A stretch of DNA of 64,000 nucleotides from Acetobacter cerevisiae (GCF_001580535.1 NZ_LHZA01000154.1:50559-114558); one strand, 5' to 3'. Numbered from the stretch's first letter, positions 42,472-52,009 are shown. Notes: generated by a model not told the origin, from the sequence alone. Numbers and translations: made by a program.

Positions 42472-43563
42472 TTACTGGTAACGGTTCAGCCACCAGCCAT
42501 ACGGCGGGGGCAGAACGCCTGCGGGTTGCTTTTTATGCACGGCCCGCGCCGCAGCATAGGGCCAGTGCGGGTCAGCCAGCAGCGGGCGGCCAAGAGCCAC
42601 GGCGTCCAGCGTGCCGGTGCGGATCAGCGCATCAGCCTGTCGCCCTTCACTGATATACCAGGAGGTGGAAACGGGCAGGCCGGTTTCCTGTTTGATCTGG
42701 TGTGCATACGGCGCCATGAACGCCGCACCCCATGGGATCTGACCATTTGGGGAGGAAAAGCCGATGCTCACATCCAGAAAATCCAGCCCGGACTCTTTGA
42801 GTTTTTTGAGGAGGGCGACGGAATCCCGCAGGTTTTCATCGTCATGGCCGTCAAATTCAATTACGCCAAACCGAATGGTCAGCGGCAGGTTTTCCGGCCA
42901 GACTTTCCGCACGGCTTCCAGCGTTTCCACCAGAAAACGCCCCCGGTTTTCAGCAGAGCCACCATACTGGTCTGTGCGTTTGTTGGCGTCCGGAGAGAAA
43001 AAACTCTGAGCCAGATAGCCATGCGCAAAATGCAGCATCAGCCACTGGAAGCCTGCATCCCGTGCGCGTTCCACGGCTTTGACAAAGTCTGCTTTCACGC
43101 GGGCAATATCGTCCAGCGTCATTTCCGTCGGCGTGCGGGGCAGGTTGGCACCAAACGGAATGGCAGAGGGAGCAATGGGCTGCCAGGCGCGCGGGTCGCC
43201 TTCAGGGATATGGTCATCCCCTTCCCACGGCAGGTTAGCGCTTGCCTTGCGGCCTGCATGCGCAATCTGAATGCCCGGCACAGCGCCAGCCTTGCGAATG
43301 GACTCCACAATCGGGGCGAAAGCCGCAGCCTGTTCATCATTCCACAGGCCGAGGCAGCCCGGGGTGATGCGGCCTTCGGGAGAAACGCCCGTGGCTTCCA
43401 CCACCACCAGACCAGAGCCGCCCCGGGCAAGGCCGGCGTAATGCACATGGTGCCAGTCATTCGGCACACCATCCTGCGCCATATACTGGCACATGGGGGC
43501 AACAGTAATACGGTTGCGTAAGGTGACGTCTTTTAAGGTATAGGGGTCAAAGAGAGTTGGCAT
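42472..43563 (-). CDS. Old yellow enzyme family ene-reductase (YqjM-like)
   Basis: This 363-residue FMN enzyme belongs to the NADH:flavin oxidoreductase/OYE family. Cys25 in VAPMCQYM corresponds to the redox-sensing cysteine of the YqjM subgroup. IQIAHAGRKAS and LHFAHGYLAQSFFSPDANKRTDQYGGSAENRGRF-type blocks (about residues 100 and 175-205) carry the flavin and substrate-binding histidines. These enzymes reduce activated C=C bonds, such as quinones and enals, with NAD(P)H. It is divergent from an ArsR regulator with a perfect palindrome between them, which implies induction by electrophiles or redox stress. Confidence 0.92.
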   Translation of the reverse strand: MPTLFDPYTLKDVTLRNRITVAPMCQYMAQDGVPNDWHHVHYAGLARGGSGLVVVEATGVSPEGRITPGCLGLWNDEQAAAFAPIVESIRKAGAVPGIQIAHAGRKASANLPWEGDDHIPEGDPRAWQPIAPSAIPFGANLPRTPTEMTLDDIARVKADFVKAVERARDAGFQWLMLHFAHGYLAQSFFSPDANKRTDQYGGSAENRGRFLVETLEAVRKVWPENLPLTIRFGVIEFDGHDDENLRDSVALLKKLKESGLDFLDVSIGFSSPNGQIPWGAAFMAPYAHQIKQETGLPVSTSWYISEGRQADALIRTGTLDAVALGRPLLADPHWPYAAARAVHKKQPAGVLPPPYGWWLNRYQ

Positions 43564-43599
43564 GGATGAGGCCCTTTTTCAAAATGAAGCGGGTGAGTG

Positions 43600-43625
43600 A
43601 ATAGTTCGACAATAATCGAACTATT
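43600..43625. promoter_or_regulatory. Perfect palindromic operator between arsR-like and OYE genes
   Basis: AATAGTTCGA, a 6-base spacer CAATAA, then TCGAACTATT: a perfect 10-bp inverted repeat centred at 43612.5. It lies 36 bases upstream of the ene-reductase start and 33 bases upstream of the regulator start, so one dimer could control both divergent promoters. Confidence 0.8.
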
Positions 43626-43658
43626 ATCGTGCGCAAGGGCAAAGGGCAGGAAAAACGT

Positions 43659-43988
43659 ATGAAGCAGTATGAGCATCCGCCTGCAGAGGCGTTTCAGTTA
43701 ACGGCCATTCTGCATGCGCTGTCCGACCCGTATCGGCTGTCCATTGTGCAGAAACTCTCGGTTTTGCAGCCGCAACCCTGCGCTCCGTTGCAGGGAGACA
43801 GGCCGAAATCCTCCGTCTCTCACCATTTTAGTGTGCTGCGAAAAGCGGGGCTGGTGCGGACTCTGGTTGTGGGTGTGACTCACATGAACAGCCTGCGGGA
43901 TGCTGAGCTGGAGGCGCGCTTTCCCGGTTTGCTGAAAACGATTCTGGAGGCTGCGGCGCGGAGTGAAGGACTGCCTGCGCAGGTTTGA
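43659..43988 (+). CDS. ArsR-family winged-helix transcriptional regulator
   Basis: A 109-residue ArsR/SmtB-type repressor. The winged helix-turn-helix has ILHALSDPYRLSIVQKL (helices 2-3) and the recognition helix KSSVSHHFSVLRKAGLVR, then a wing LVVGVTHMNSLR. It has only one cysteine (LQPQPCAPL), so a classical metal-thiolate site is unlikely; a single-Cys redox switch is possible. The ATG at 43659 has AGGAAA upstream and is preferred to a GTG 10 codons earlier. It is divergent from the ene-reductase gene and likely represses it through the shared palindrome. Confidence 0.9.
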   Translation: MKQYEHPPAEAFQLTAILHALSDPYRLSIVQKLSVLQPQPCAPLQGDRPKSSVSHHFSVLRKAGLVRTLVVGVTHMNSLRDAELEARFPGLLKTILEAAARSEGLPAQV

Positions 43989-44103
43989 CGACGTTACGAA
44001 TGTCTTGCGCTTTTTGGAAGGGCGCGCGCGGGAGGCTGCTGCAAAGTGCGTTGGTCACCGCACGGTAAGGTGCGGGATGGCGTGTTACGCTAGGAAGAAA
44101 ACG

Positions 44104-44706
44104 CTATTGCGGATCTTCCGACGTGCCGCTTCGACTATTTAAGAGCGGCACCGCCTGACCGCCCGCGTGGGCGCTGCTTGCCAGAACCTGCACTCCCAGC
44201 ATATGCCATCCTGAAGCGTCCTGATAGAGCAGGGGCGCGCCGCTGCTGCCGTGTGTGCCGGCGCAGTCATGGGAGAACAGAGGATTGCCGCTCCTGTCGT
44301 GCGTCAGGCCGGTCATATGGCAATGCAGATCCGCCGTGATGACATCCGGCATGTTCTGCTCGTAGCCTCCCAGCACAACCGCCATACCGGGTTTAATGTC
44401 GTCGGGTGTGGTGCTGACGTGAAAGGCCTCATCCGGGCGCGCAATCGGGTGGTCCAGCACCAGTGTGGCATGGTCCAGCCCGGCGCTCAGGCTTTCTTTG
44501 TTGGGAGAATAACCGGGCGGCACAATAAAGCGGACAACGCGCGCATGGGCCGTGAATTTATCGCCACTATAGGCGCGTAGAAAATGCACGCTGCTGGGCT
44601 GAACGAAGCGTTGAGGCTGCGTGAGCCAGAGGCAATGGGCTGCTGTTTCCACCAATACAGGGCTGATCAGAAAGCCGGTGCAGCGGGAACCGAGTTCCGT
44701 CTGCAC
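44104..44706 (-). CDS. Trypsin-like serine protease, probably missing its in-frame start
   Basis: The catalytic triad of a chymotrypsin-fold protease is present: His in VETAAHCLWL, Asp in GLDHATLVL, and Ser in THGSSGAPLLY. The annotated GTG at 44706 is unlikely to be the real start. The same frame stays open to 44856 and encodes family-like sequence (PDYRTHLAGVTPF and STTQAPWSAIGRVQTELGSRCTG), but it has no ATG, GTG or TTG there. A signal-peptide-like segment lies in another frame, beginning at the ATG at 44942, which overlaps the galE stop. A single-base frameshift near 44810-44835 would join them. The gene is either broken or the sequence has an error. Confidence 0.75.
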   Translation of the reverse strand: MQTELGSRCTGFLISPVLVETAAHCLWLTQPQRFVQPSSVHFLRAYSGDKFTAHARVVRFIVPPGYSPNKESLSAGLDHATLVLDHPIARPDEAFHVSTTPDDIKPGMAVVLGGYEQNMPDVITADLHCHMTGLTHDRSGNPLFSHDCAGTHGSSGAPLLYQDASGWHMLGVQVLASSAHAGGQAVPLLNSRSGTSEDPQ

Positions 44707-44931
44707 CCGGCCAATGGCAGACCACGGGGCCTGTGTGGTGGAGACGCGCTGCCGAGGGTCCGCAAAGGGCGTGACCCCGGCCAGATGAGTACGGTAGTCC
44801 GGCCCCTCTGCATAAGCAGGGACATGGCTGCCCCGGCTGTTACAAATGCGGCGACCTCACACCTCGCGGGCAAAGCCCTGCGTAATGTCTGCAAACAGAC
44901 GTAAAGCAGGGCCAAGGGAAAGTGTTTCGGC

Positions 44932-45918
44932 TTAGTCTGCATAACCCTGCGGGTGGTCTTTGCGCCATGCAAAGGCGGTTTCCACAATACGGTCGATATC
45001 CGTGAATTCCGGAGCCCAGCCGGTGGCGGCCATCAGGCGTTTGGGGCTGGCCACCAGACACGGCGGATCGCCGGGGCGGCGGTCACCCGCCTGCCAGGGC
45101 ACTTCAAGCCCGGTCACGCGGGCGACGCTTTCAATAATTTCACGGTTGGAATTGCCGCGCCCGGTGCCAACGTTAAACGTCACGCTCTTCTCGTTCAGCA
45201 GGGGCAGAACAGCCAGATGCGCGCGGGCCAGATCCGTGACATGCACATAGTCACGGATACAGGTGCCGTCTGGCGTGGGGTAATCCTGCCCGAACAGGGT
45301 CAGAGCCGCGCGGCGCTTGAGGGCGGCGTCAATCACCAGCGGGATCAGATGCGTTTCCGGCCGATGGTCTTCCCCGGCGCGGCCAGCAGGATCAGCACCG
45401 GCGGCGTTGAAGTAGCGCAGGCACGCGCTCTTCAGCCCATGGATACGGTCGGCCCAGTACAGGGCGCGTTCCACCATGTATTTGCTCTCACCATATGGGG
45501 AGCCGGGGTCAACAGGGGTGTCTTCGCTGATCGGTTCATCCCCGGCAGAGCCGAACAGAGCCGCAGTGGACGAGAACACAAACCGTTTGATGCCATGGCG
45601 CACGCAGGCATCAATCAGCCCGAAGCCGATGCCCGCATTGGCGGACATATAGAGCATCGGGTCCTGCATGCTCTCACCTACCAGAGAGAGGGCGGCAAAA
45701 TGCAGCACACCATCCCACGGACCATCGGCCAGCACGCGGTTCAGGCACTCCAGATCTGCCAGGTCCCCATGAATGAAAGTTGCCGCATCCGGTACGGCAG
45801 AGCGATGGCCCGTGCGCAGGCTGTCGAACACCACAACGTCATGCCCATCATCCAGAAGGGCCAGAACAACGTGGCTACCAACATATCCGGCGCCACCAGT
45901 AACAAGAAAACGAGCCAT
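44932..45918 (-). CDS. galE: UDP-glucose 4-epimerase
   Basis: GalE interconverts UDP-glucose and UDP-galactose, feeding exopolysaccharide and LPS synthesis. The extended SDR fold shows FLVTGGAGYVGSHVVLALL at the N-terminus, HFAALSLVGESMQDP, the catalytic YGESKYMVE (Y-x3-K), and CLRYFNAAGADP. TPDGTCIRDYVHVTDLARAH and FNVGTGRGNSNREII follow. The ATG at 45918 gives the canonical MARFLVTGG start; in-frame ATGs at 45939 and 45933 would add 5-7 residues. The protease reading frame begins in its last codons. Confidence 0.93.
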   Translation of the reverse strand: MARFLVTGGAGYVGSHVVLALLDDGHDVVVFDSLRTGHRSAVPDAATFIHGDLADLECLNRVLADGPWDGVLHFAALSLVGESMQDPMLYMSANAGIGFGLIDACVRHGIKRFVFSSTAALFGSAGDEPISEDTPVDPGSPYGESKYMVERALYWADRIHGLKSACLRYFNAAGADPAGRAGEDHRPETHLIPLVIDAALKRRAALTLFGQDYPTPDGTCIRDYVHVTDLARAHLAVLPLLNEKSVTFNVGTGRGNSNREIIESVARVTGLEVPWQAGDRRPGDPPCLVASPKRLMAATGWAPEFTDIDRIVETAFAWRKDHPQGYAD

Positions 45919-46008
45919 AAAATTGATACTCATATCCATTAAAAGATGGCTGAGACCCTAGGGCTTTTGAGCGCCCGGAAGCAAGGCCGAGGCCGCCCTT
46001 TTCTGGCT

Positions 46009-48843
46009 TCAGAAGGGTTTGAGCAGGCGGTCCAGATAGTCCAGTTCCTGCTGTGGGCGGGTGCGATCGGAATCGCGGCGGCGCAGTTCCTGCTCAATCT
46101 CACGCGCGCGCTGGCGAGCGACGTTATCGGGGATATGCGTGCCGTCGTCCGGGGCCTGATCCCCGCCTTCACCCATGCGACGGCCCAGAGGGTCGCGCTT
46201 GTCTTTGCCGTTCTCCTGACCGTCGCTGTCATCCGCGTCATCAGAGGGCGAGGCTCCCCCATCGCCTTCGTCTGCGCTACCCTGACCTTGCGACCCTTCA
46301 CCCTGTCCACCGGACTGGCCGCCACTATTGCCGCCAAAAGCAGGGAGGAAACTGGGTGTGGCGTTCTGGCCGTTGCCCTTCATGGTGTCCTGCATCTGCT
46401 GGCGGCTTTTGCGCAGGGCTTCCAGCACTTTTTCTTCCGCAGTGGCGGCGGCGGCATCATCTCCGTCGGCCAATGCCTTGCGGGCATCGTGCATGCTTTT
46501 CTGTGCGTCTGAGAAGGCCGGGGGCGTTTTGCCGGTCAGTTCCTTGAATTCGTCTTTCAGCTCATCCAATGCCCGGTCCAGCGCGTGCTGAGTGGCGCGC
46601 TCTGTGCGGCGTGCAGCGGCCTGCGCTTCGGCCTTGGCCGGGTCGAGGGCAGGTTGCTGTGCATCGCCTGAAGAGGTGTCCGGATGCTGAGGGGCTGCGT
46701 GCGGCGAGGGAGCATTCTGGTCAGTGCCCGGGGGTACGGGGAGGCCCAGTTTACGCAGCAGTTCGGAGGTGGACATCGCGCCGTAATCTTCGTCGCCGTC
46801 CTCATCCGTATCCATATCGTTCTGCTGGCGGGACTGGGCGCGGAGGGTTTCATCCAGACGCGACTGCGCGTGGTCCAGCAGGGATGTTTCCTTGCCTGTC
46901 AGGTCCCGCAAGGCGGCGGCCTGTTCACGCGCTTTCTGCTGCGCCACCATCTGTTGCGCCATGGCTGCCATATCCTGCGGGGTGGCGTTGCGCATGCGCT
47001 CGGTGGCGTCTTCCATTTGTTGCAGCCGTTGCAGAGCATCGGCAGAATGGCCGTTGGCGGCATCACGCTGCAACTGCTGCATCAGGCGGGAAAAGGCCTT
47101 GTCCCCGGCTTTGGAAAAACCGGGCAGATCCGGAATGGCCGTATGTTCCCGCATGGCCTGCGCCGCAAGAGCCTGCATCTTGCGGGCAATGGCGTCTTTC
47201 AGGGTTTTCAGCCGGGCTTCCAGTTCCTCCCGCGCCTGCGGGGATTGCTGGCCGTCTTCCCGCATGTGCTGCAACTGCTGGGCCACGGCAGCCTGAGCGG
47301 CGCGTACCTCAATGGAGGCCTGAGCGCTGGCATCATCGCCTTTGCGGCGGTCTTCAATATCCAGTGCCAGATCCCACAGCAGATTCGTCGTGCTGGTGCG
47401 GGCGGTTTCCGTATCCACTTCCTTGTCGTCCAGCATGGCGACGAGGCTGGTGAGGGTCAGGAACATGCCCGTGTGGTCATTAATCGGGCCGGGGGTTTCG
47501 CCAAGTGCGGCGAGGTCTGTTGCGGTCTCGCTCCGGCTTTCGCGCCCCAGAGCAAAGCGTTTGCGCAGGTCCAGCACCGCGCGGGCCACGGGGGAGTGGA
47601 ACACGCGCGCGCCCAGCCGGAAGGTGGCGGGTTTGCTCTGGCCCTCATGCCCGCTGACGGCAGTGGCCACCACGTTGCCGGTTACTTCCTCGCCCGCCCA
47701 TGGGTCTTCTGAGAGGTCCGGCGTGCTGATACCCTTGGCTGATTTGGGATGACCGCTGAGAGGCAGAGGCACTGTGAGCGTGCGGGACGGCCCGCGCCCC
47801 GGATGAACCAGATGTAGCTGCACAGAGAGCGAGGCCAGCCCGTAGGCATGCGCGGCTTCATACGGCAGGCGGGTGCGCCAGTCTGTTTTGCCTGCGCCCG
47901 GGTTAGGGCCCCATGCAGCGGTCGGGGCCGCATCGGGAAGAACCGTGAGCGGCCAGCGGGCCAGCGTGCGGCCTCGTCCCGCGACGCGCACAAGGCCGCT
48001 GTGGCGCAGGGTGACTTCAATTTTCCAGCTCTGACGGTCCAGCGTCTGACGCGCTTCATCCTGCATGACCAGCCAGCCTGCGCTGCGCAGAACGGGGTGG
48101 GAGGACAGGCCCGTGACAATAACGGTCAGCCGCGCGCCTTCCGGGACGGAAGGCGCAGGAGCGTTGGGATTAAGAAAAACCGGGGCTTCCGGCGCGTAAG
48201 CCGGAGGTGTGATCCACGCTTCCACATGCGCCATCGGCACGTCCGGATCATCCCGGCCGGGGATGAACGCGGCGAGAAGACGACCGGGCGCGGACGACCC
48301 TGCCATAACCCCGGTGCCAACGAAAGCCGCCAGCAGAGCCGCCCCAATCCAGCGGCGCGCCGGACTGGCAGGCAGCAGGCGCGGCCATCCGGCGCGTAAC
48401 GTGCCCAGAGTGGCCAGAACGCGCTGCTGATGCGCCTGCCACAACGGCTGCGGCAGGCCTTTGCGGGCACCGGCGGGCTGATCTGTCAGGGTGGCAAGCG
48501 GGCGGTTGTGGAGGCCGGAGGCGCGTTCAATCCGGCGGTCAATGGCGTCCGCGGTGGGGGCCTCCAGGCGGGAGAGGTCATTATGCAGCCGCCAGCCGCA
48601 CAGGCTGAGCCATCCGGCGACTGCCACAAGCCGCAGGCCGTCCGGCAGATGTTGCGGCAGGCGTAAAAGCCCCGCTACGCCATACACGCCAAGGAGCGCC
48701 AGCGTGGGCTGAAGAGCGGGCCAGAGCTGTTCGGTATGCAGCACAAAGGCCGCGTACTGGCGGACGGTCGCCAGCCGGGCCGCCAGAGAACCTCCGTCCG
48801 CAGTGGAGGAGGCCAGATCCTGTTTCAAATCCGCCGTCTTCAT
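46009..48843 (-). CDS. TIGR02302/DUF4175 family membrane protein
   Basis: A 944-residue protein of the alphaproteobacterial TIGR02302 (DUF4175) family, function unknown. Two or three N-terminal membrane helices (residues 40-85 and about 165-185) precede a periplasmic beta-rich region (VPMAHVEAWITPPAYAPEAPVFL). A long helical, coiled-coil-like Gln/Ala/Arg-rich region (about 490-700) and a Gly/Ser/Asp-rich linker follow. A conserved basic end has DPLGRRMGEGGDQAPDDGTHIPD and QQELDYLDRLLKPF. Its start overlaps the lysA stop by 4 bases, the usual family neighbour, so an envelope function is likely. Confidence 0.9.
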   Translation of the reverse strand: MKTADLKQDLASSTADGGSLAARLATVRQYAAFVLHTEQLWPALQPTLALLGVYGVAGLLRLPQHLPDGLRLVAVAGWLSLCGWRLHNDLSRLEAPTADAIDRRIERASGLHNRPLATLTDQPAGARKGLPQPLWQAHQQRVLATLGTLRAGWPRLLPASPARRWIGAALLAAFVGTGVMAGSSAPGRLLAAFIPGRDDPDVPMAHVEAWITPPAYAPEAPVFLNPNAPAPSVPEGARLTVIVTGLSSHPVLRSAGWLVMQDEARQTLDRQSWKIEVTLRHSGLVRVAGRGRTLARWPLTVLPDAAPTAAWGPNPGAGKTDWRTRLPYEAAHAYGLASLSVQLHLVHPGRGPSRTLTVPLPLSGHPKSAKGISTPDLSEDPWAGEEVTGNVVATAVSGHEGQSKPATFRLGARVFHSPVARAVLDLRKRFALGRESRSETATDLAALGETPGPINDHTGMFLTLTSLVAMLDDKEVDTETARTSTTNLLWDLALDIEDRRKGDDASAQASIEVRAAQAAVAQQLQHMREDGQQSPQAREELEARLKTLKDAIARKMQALAAQAMREHTAIPDLPGFSKAGDKAFSRLMQQLQRDAANGHSADALQRLQQMEDATERMRNATPQDMAAMAQQMVAQQKAREQAAALRDLTGKETSLLDHAQSRLDETLRAQSRQQNDMDTDEDGDEDYGAMSTSELLRKLGLPVPPGTDQNAPSPHAAPQHPDTSSGDAQQPALDPAKAEAQAAARRTERATQHALDRALDELKDEFKELTGKTPPAFSDAQKSMHDARKALADGDDAAAATAEEKVLEALRKSRQQMQDTMKGNGQNATPSFLPAFGGNSGGQSGGQGEGSQGQGSADEGDGGASPSDDADDSDGQENGKDKRDPLGRRMGEGGDQAPDDGTHIPDNVARQRAREIEQELRRRDSDRTRPQQELDYLDRLLKPF

Positions 48844-50183
48844 GCGGTTCCGGCAAGGTGGGAGGGCACGCTTTCATCCTGCCACAGGGCTTCAAGCGGC
48901 TGGCGAGGGCGGATGACGTGCCATGAACCCTTGTCTACCAGCACTTCCGCTGCCAGCGGGCGGCTGTTGTAGGTGGAGCTCATGACAGCGCCGTAAGCCC
49001 CGGTGTCCAGAATGGCGACGCGTGCGCCGCGCTGCATGGGGGGAAGGGCGCGGTCCCGCGCGAAGGTATCCCCACTTTCACACACCGGGCCAACCACATG
49101 GGCCGGGGCAGCGGGCAGGGCGGCGTCATGCGGGCTGAGGGGAACAATGCCATGCCACGCATCATACATGCTGGGGCGCAGCAGGTCATTCATGGCGGCA
49201 TCCAGCACAAGGAACGGGGCTTCATCACCACGCGCCTTGTTCAGAATGACGGTGCTGAGCAGCAGGCCGGAGGGGCCAACGGGCCAGCGCCCCGGCTCAA
49301 TGGCCAGACGGACATTCAGGCCGCCGAGTTCTGCCCTGATGGCCCCGGCCAGTGCTTCCGGCTGGCCTTCCGGCTCATTACGATAGGAAATGCCAAGGCC
49401 GCCGCCGCAATCCACAACCTCAACCGTCTGACCCGCAGCGCGCACGGTCTGCACCAGTTCGGCAATGCGGGCATAGGCTGCGCGATAGGGCGCAACGGAG
49501 GTGATCTGGCTGCCTATGTGGGTGGAGAACCCGACCGCCCGGATGCCCGGCAGGCTTGCGGCTCGGGCGTAAAGGGCTGCGGCGTCATCATACGGGATGC
49601 CAAACTTGTTGGCGGCTAGTCCGGTGGTAATTTTGGCGTGGGTTTTGGCGTCCACGTCCGGGTTCACGCGCAGGGTGATGGTGGCGTCTTTGCCCAGTTT
49701 GCGGGCAATGCCGGAAATAATGTCCAGCTCTTCCGCACTTTCCACATTGATCTGCCCGATGCCCAGACCGATGGCATGCTCCAGCTCGGCATCACTTTTA
49801 CCCACGCCTGAAAAGACAATGTGGCTGGCCGGGATGCCGGCTTTGAGTGCGCGGGCCAGTTCGCCACCACTGACGATATCTGCACCAAAGCCTTCTTCAC
49901 GCAGGAGGGAGAGAACGGCCAGATGGTCATTGGCTTTCACGGCGTAATGGATGGAGGCGTTCAGCCCGGCATCCTGCATGGCCTGCCGCATCCGGTGCAT
50001 GCGTGCGCGCAGGGTGTCACCGCTCAGCACCCAGCAGGGGGTGCCGACTTTATCCGCAATGGCGTTAAGCGCCACGCCATCCAGCATCAGGCCGCAGAGC
50101 GGGTCCATCTCCAGAAACGGACGGCTGGCCAGCAGCTCCGCAACGGATGGGTCCGGGTCATGAAACGTCACATCATCGGCCAT
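48840..50183 (-). CDS. lysA: Diaminopimelate decarboxylase
   Basis: LysA removes CO2 from meso-diaminopimelate to give lysine, using PLP. The 447-residue protein has the PLP lysine in HYAVKANDH, the glycine loop DCGGGLGISY, and EPGRWPVGPSGLL. The C-terminal active-site motif VGPVCESGDTF contributes from the partner subunit. It follows a small lipoprotein gene and argH on the same strand, the argH-lptM-lysA order known in alphaproteobacteria. It overlaps the TIGR02302 gene downstream. Confidence 0.96.
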   Translation of the reverse strand: MADDVTFHDPDPSVAELLASRPFLEMDPLCGLMLDGVALNAIADKVGTPCWVLSGDTLRARMHRMRQAMQDAGLNASIHYAVKANDHLAVLSLLREEGFGADIVSGGELARALKAGIPASHIVFSGVGKSDAELEHAIGLGIGQINVESAEELDIISGIARKLGKDATITLRVNPDVDAKTHAKITTGLAANKFGIPYDDAAALYARAASLPGIRAVGFSTHIGSQITSVAPYRAAYARIAELVQTVRAAGQTVEVVDCGGGLGISYRNEPEGQPEALAGAIRAELGGLNVRLAIEPGRWPVGPSGLLLSTVILNKARGDEAPFLVLDAAMNDLLRPSMYDAWHGIVPLSPHDAALPAAPAHVVGPVCESGDTFARDRALPPMQRGARVAILDTGAYGAVMSSTYNSRPLAAEVLVDKGSWHVIRPRQPLEALWQDESVPSHLAGTA

Positions 50184-50317
50184 GGGGCGCGTAAGCCTTG
50201 AAAATAAAATGCTCCGGCACCCATGGGGCAGGGCGGTGTCTGCCGGACCCGGAGCGTGTTTGTTCTGTTATACCGCCAGCCTGACAGATTGCCAGTCATC
50301 ATGCCAGTGGCGCAGGC

Positions 50318-50461
50318 TTAGTCTGCCGGCGGATAGCTCTGCGGATAGGTGATTTTATCCTGCGGCCCCGGCGCGTGGGGGGAGCCTTTCTTGCCGCAGC
50401 CGCTCAGCGGCAGGGCCAGCACGACCAGCGCCAGAAAACTGACAATCAGACGGATCTTCAT
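50318..50461 (-). CDS. Small lipoprotein, LptM-like
   Basis: A 47-residue protein. The hydrophobic signal (KIRLIVSFLALVVLALP) ends in the lipobox LSGC with the acylated Cys near residue 22. The motif CGKKGSPHAPGP follows, and then a short Tyr/Pro-rich end. C-G-K-K/Q-G-P-L is the hallmark of LptM (YifL), which helps oxidative maturation of the LPS translocon LptD in E. coli. It starts 2 bases after the argH stop codon and precedes lysA, a position where such genes sit in many proteobacteria. It is short and easily missed by gene finders. Confidence 0.85.
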   Translation of the reverse strand: MKIRLIVSFLALVVLALPLSGCGKKGSPHAPGPQDKITYPQSYPPAD

Positions 50462-50463
50462 GC

Positions 50464-51921
50464 TCAGGCCCCTTTGTTCTCTGCTGCGGGTTCAGCATCC
50501 AGCGCAGCCAGCCATTTGCGGGCTTCACGCTGCACATTGCTGCCTGCGGCGCCGCCCTCGCTGGTGCGGGAGGCAATGGAGGCTTCAACCGTCAGCACGG
50601 AATAGATATCGTCCGTAATGCCCGGTTCTTCTGCCTGCATTTCTGCCAGAGACAGATCGGCCAGATCCACGCCTTTTTCTTCTGCCTTGGCGACCAGACG
50701 GCCCGTAACGTGATGCGCCGTGCGGAACGGCACCTTCAGCACCCGCACCAGCCAGTCGGCAATGTCAGTGGCGGTGGAGAAGCCGGAGCCAGCCAGCGCA
50801 CGCATCTGAGCCGTGTTGGCCGTCATGTCCCGCACCATGCCGTCACAGGCGGCAAGGGAGAGGGCTGCGGCATCCGTTGCGGCAAAAACAGGCTCTTTAT
50901 CTTCCTGCATGTCTTTGGCGTAGGCCAGCGGCAGGCCTTTCATGACCGTCAGCAGGCTGACAAGGCTGCCGGTAATGCGGCCTGTTTTGGCGCGGACCAG
51001 TTCAGCTGCATCCGGGTTGCGCTTTTGCGGCATGATGGAGGAGCCGGTGGTGAACGCGTCGGACAGCCGGATGAAGGAGAACGGCGAGGAGCACCAGATG
51101 ACAATCTCTTCCGCCAGACGGGAGAGGTGCATGGCCATGATGGACAGGGCCGAGAGATATTCCAGCGCAAAATCCCGGTCCGAGACGGAATCGAGCGAGT
51201 TGGCCGTCGGGCGGTCAAAGCCCAGCGTGCGGGCGGTCATCTTCCGGTCGATGGGGAAGGATGTGCCCGCCAGCGCAGCGGAGCCGAGCGGGCATTCGTT
51301 CAGGCGTTTGCGGGTGTCTGCCAGACGGCCCCGGTCCCGCGCCAGCATTTCCACATACGCCATCAGGTGGTGGCCAAAGGTCACGGGCTGTGCGGTTTGC
51401 AGGTGGGTAAAACCGGGCATGGGGTCTGACGCATGCTCTTCTGCACGGCGGGCGAGGGCGCGCATCAGGGAGGCCACCTGCTGGTCCAGCCCGTCCAGCG
51501 CGTCACGCGTCCACAGGCGGAAATCGGTCGCAACCTGATCGTTCCGGGAGCGGGCGGTGTGCAGGCGTTTGCCGGGTTCCCCAATCCGTTCGGACAGGCG
51601 AGCTTCGATATTCATGTGAATATCTTCCAGCGCTTCAGAAAATTCAAAGCGTCCGGCTTCAATATCCTTGCCGATGGCCGTCAGGCCTTCGCGGATAGCG
51701 GCTTCATCCTCGGCAGAGATAATGCCTGTATGGGCCAGCATGGCCGCATGGGCCAGAGACCCTGCAATATCCTGCTTCCACATGGCTTTATCAAACCCGA
51801 TCGAGGCGTTGATGGCCTGCATGATCTGGGAAGGGCCACCGGCAAACCGGCCGCCCCACTGCATGTTGGCGTCTGCTTTGGCCCCGGAGGCCGTGGTGGT
51901 GTCCGTGCTGCTCAGAGACAT
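50464..51921 (-). CDS. argH: Argininosuccinate lyase
   Basis: ArgH splits argininosuccinate into arginine and fumarate, the last step of arginine synthesis. The protein begins near [20 protein letters not shown]. It has [30 protein letters not shown], and the fumarase-superfamily signature [12 protein letters not shown]. The ATG at 51921 gives a 485-residue product; another ATG 4 codons earlier is possible. The tiny lipoprotein gene and lysA follow on the same strand. Confidence 0.96.
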   Translation of the reverse strand: MSLSSTDTTTASGAKADANMQWGGRFAGGPSQIMQAINASIGFDKAMWKQDIAGSLAHAAMLAHTGIISAEDEAAIREGLTAIGKDIEAGRFEFSEALEDIHMNIEARLSERIGEPGKRLHTARSRNDQVATDFRLWTRDALDGLDQQVASLMRALARRAEEHASDPMPGFTHLQTAQPVTFGHHLMAYVEMLARDRGRLADTRKRLNECPLGSAALAGTSFPIDRKMTARTLGFDRPTANSLDSVSDRDFALEYLSALSIMAMHLSRLAEEIVIWCSSPFSFIRLSDAFTTGSSIMPQKRNPDAAELVRAKTGRITGSLVSLLTVMKGLPLAYAKDMQEDKEPVFAATDAAALSLAACDGMVRDMTANTAQMRALAGSGFSTATDIADWLVRVLKVPFRTAHHVTGRLVAKAEEKGVDLADLSLAEMQAEEPGITDDIYSVLTVEASIASRTSEGGAAGSNVQREARKWLAALDAEPAAENKGA

Positions 51922-51983
51922 GTCATGCCCCAACCCGTATCCTTAAAAGTGTCTGTGTGCTGCATCCGGCGGGTGTGCCCCGT

Positions 51984-52009
51984 GGGTGCAGCGTGCAAAG
52001 CGTGCACCC
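51984..52009. promoter_or_regulatory. Inverted repeat in the argH divergent promoter region
   Basis: GGGTGCA and TGCACCC form a perfect 7-bp inverted repeat separated by 12 bases that include a GCGTGCA direct copy. It lies between argH and the divergent small acidic protein gene. A regulatory role is inferred only from position. Confidence 0.3.

Noticed and set aside
44707..44942. A separate small gene between galE and the protease
   Set aside because: The segment looks like the displaced signal peptide and N-terminus of the protease rather than an independent gene.
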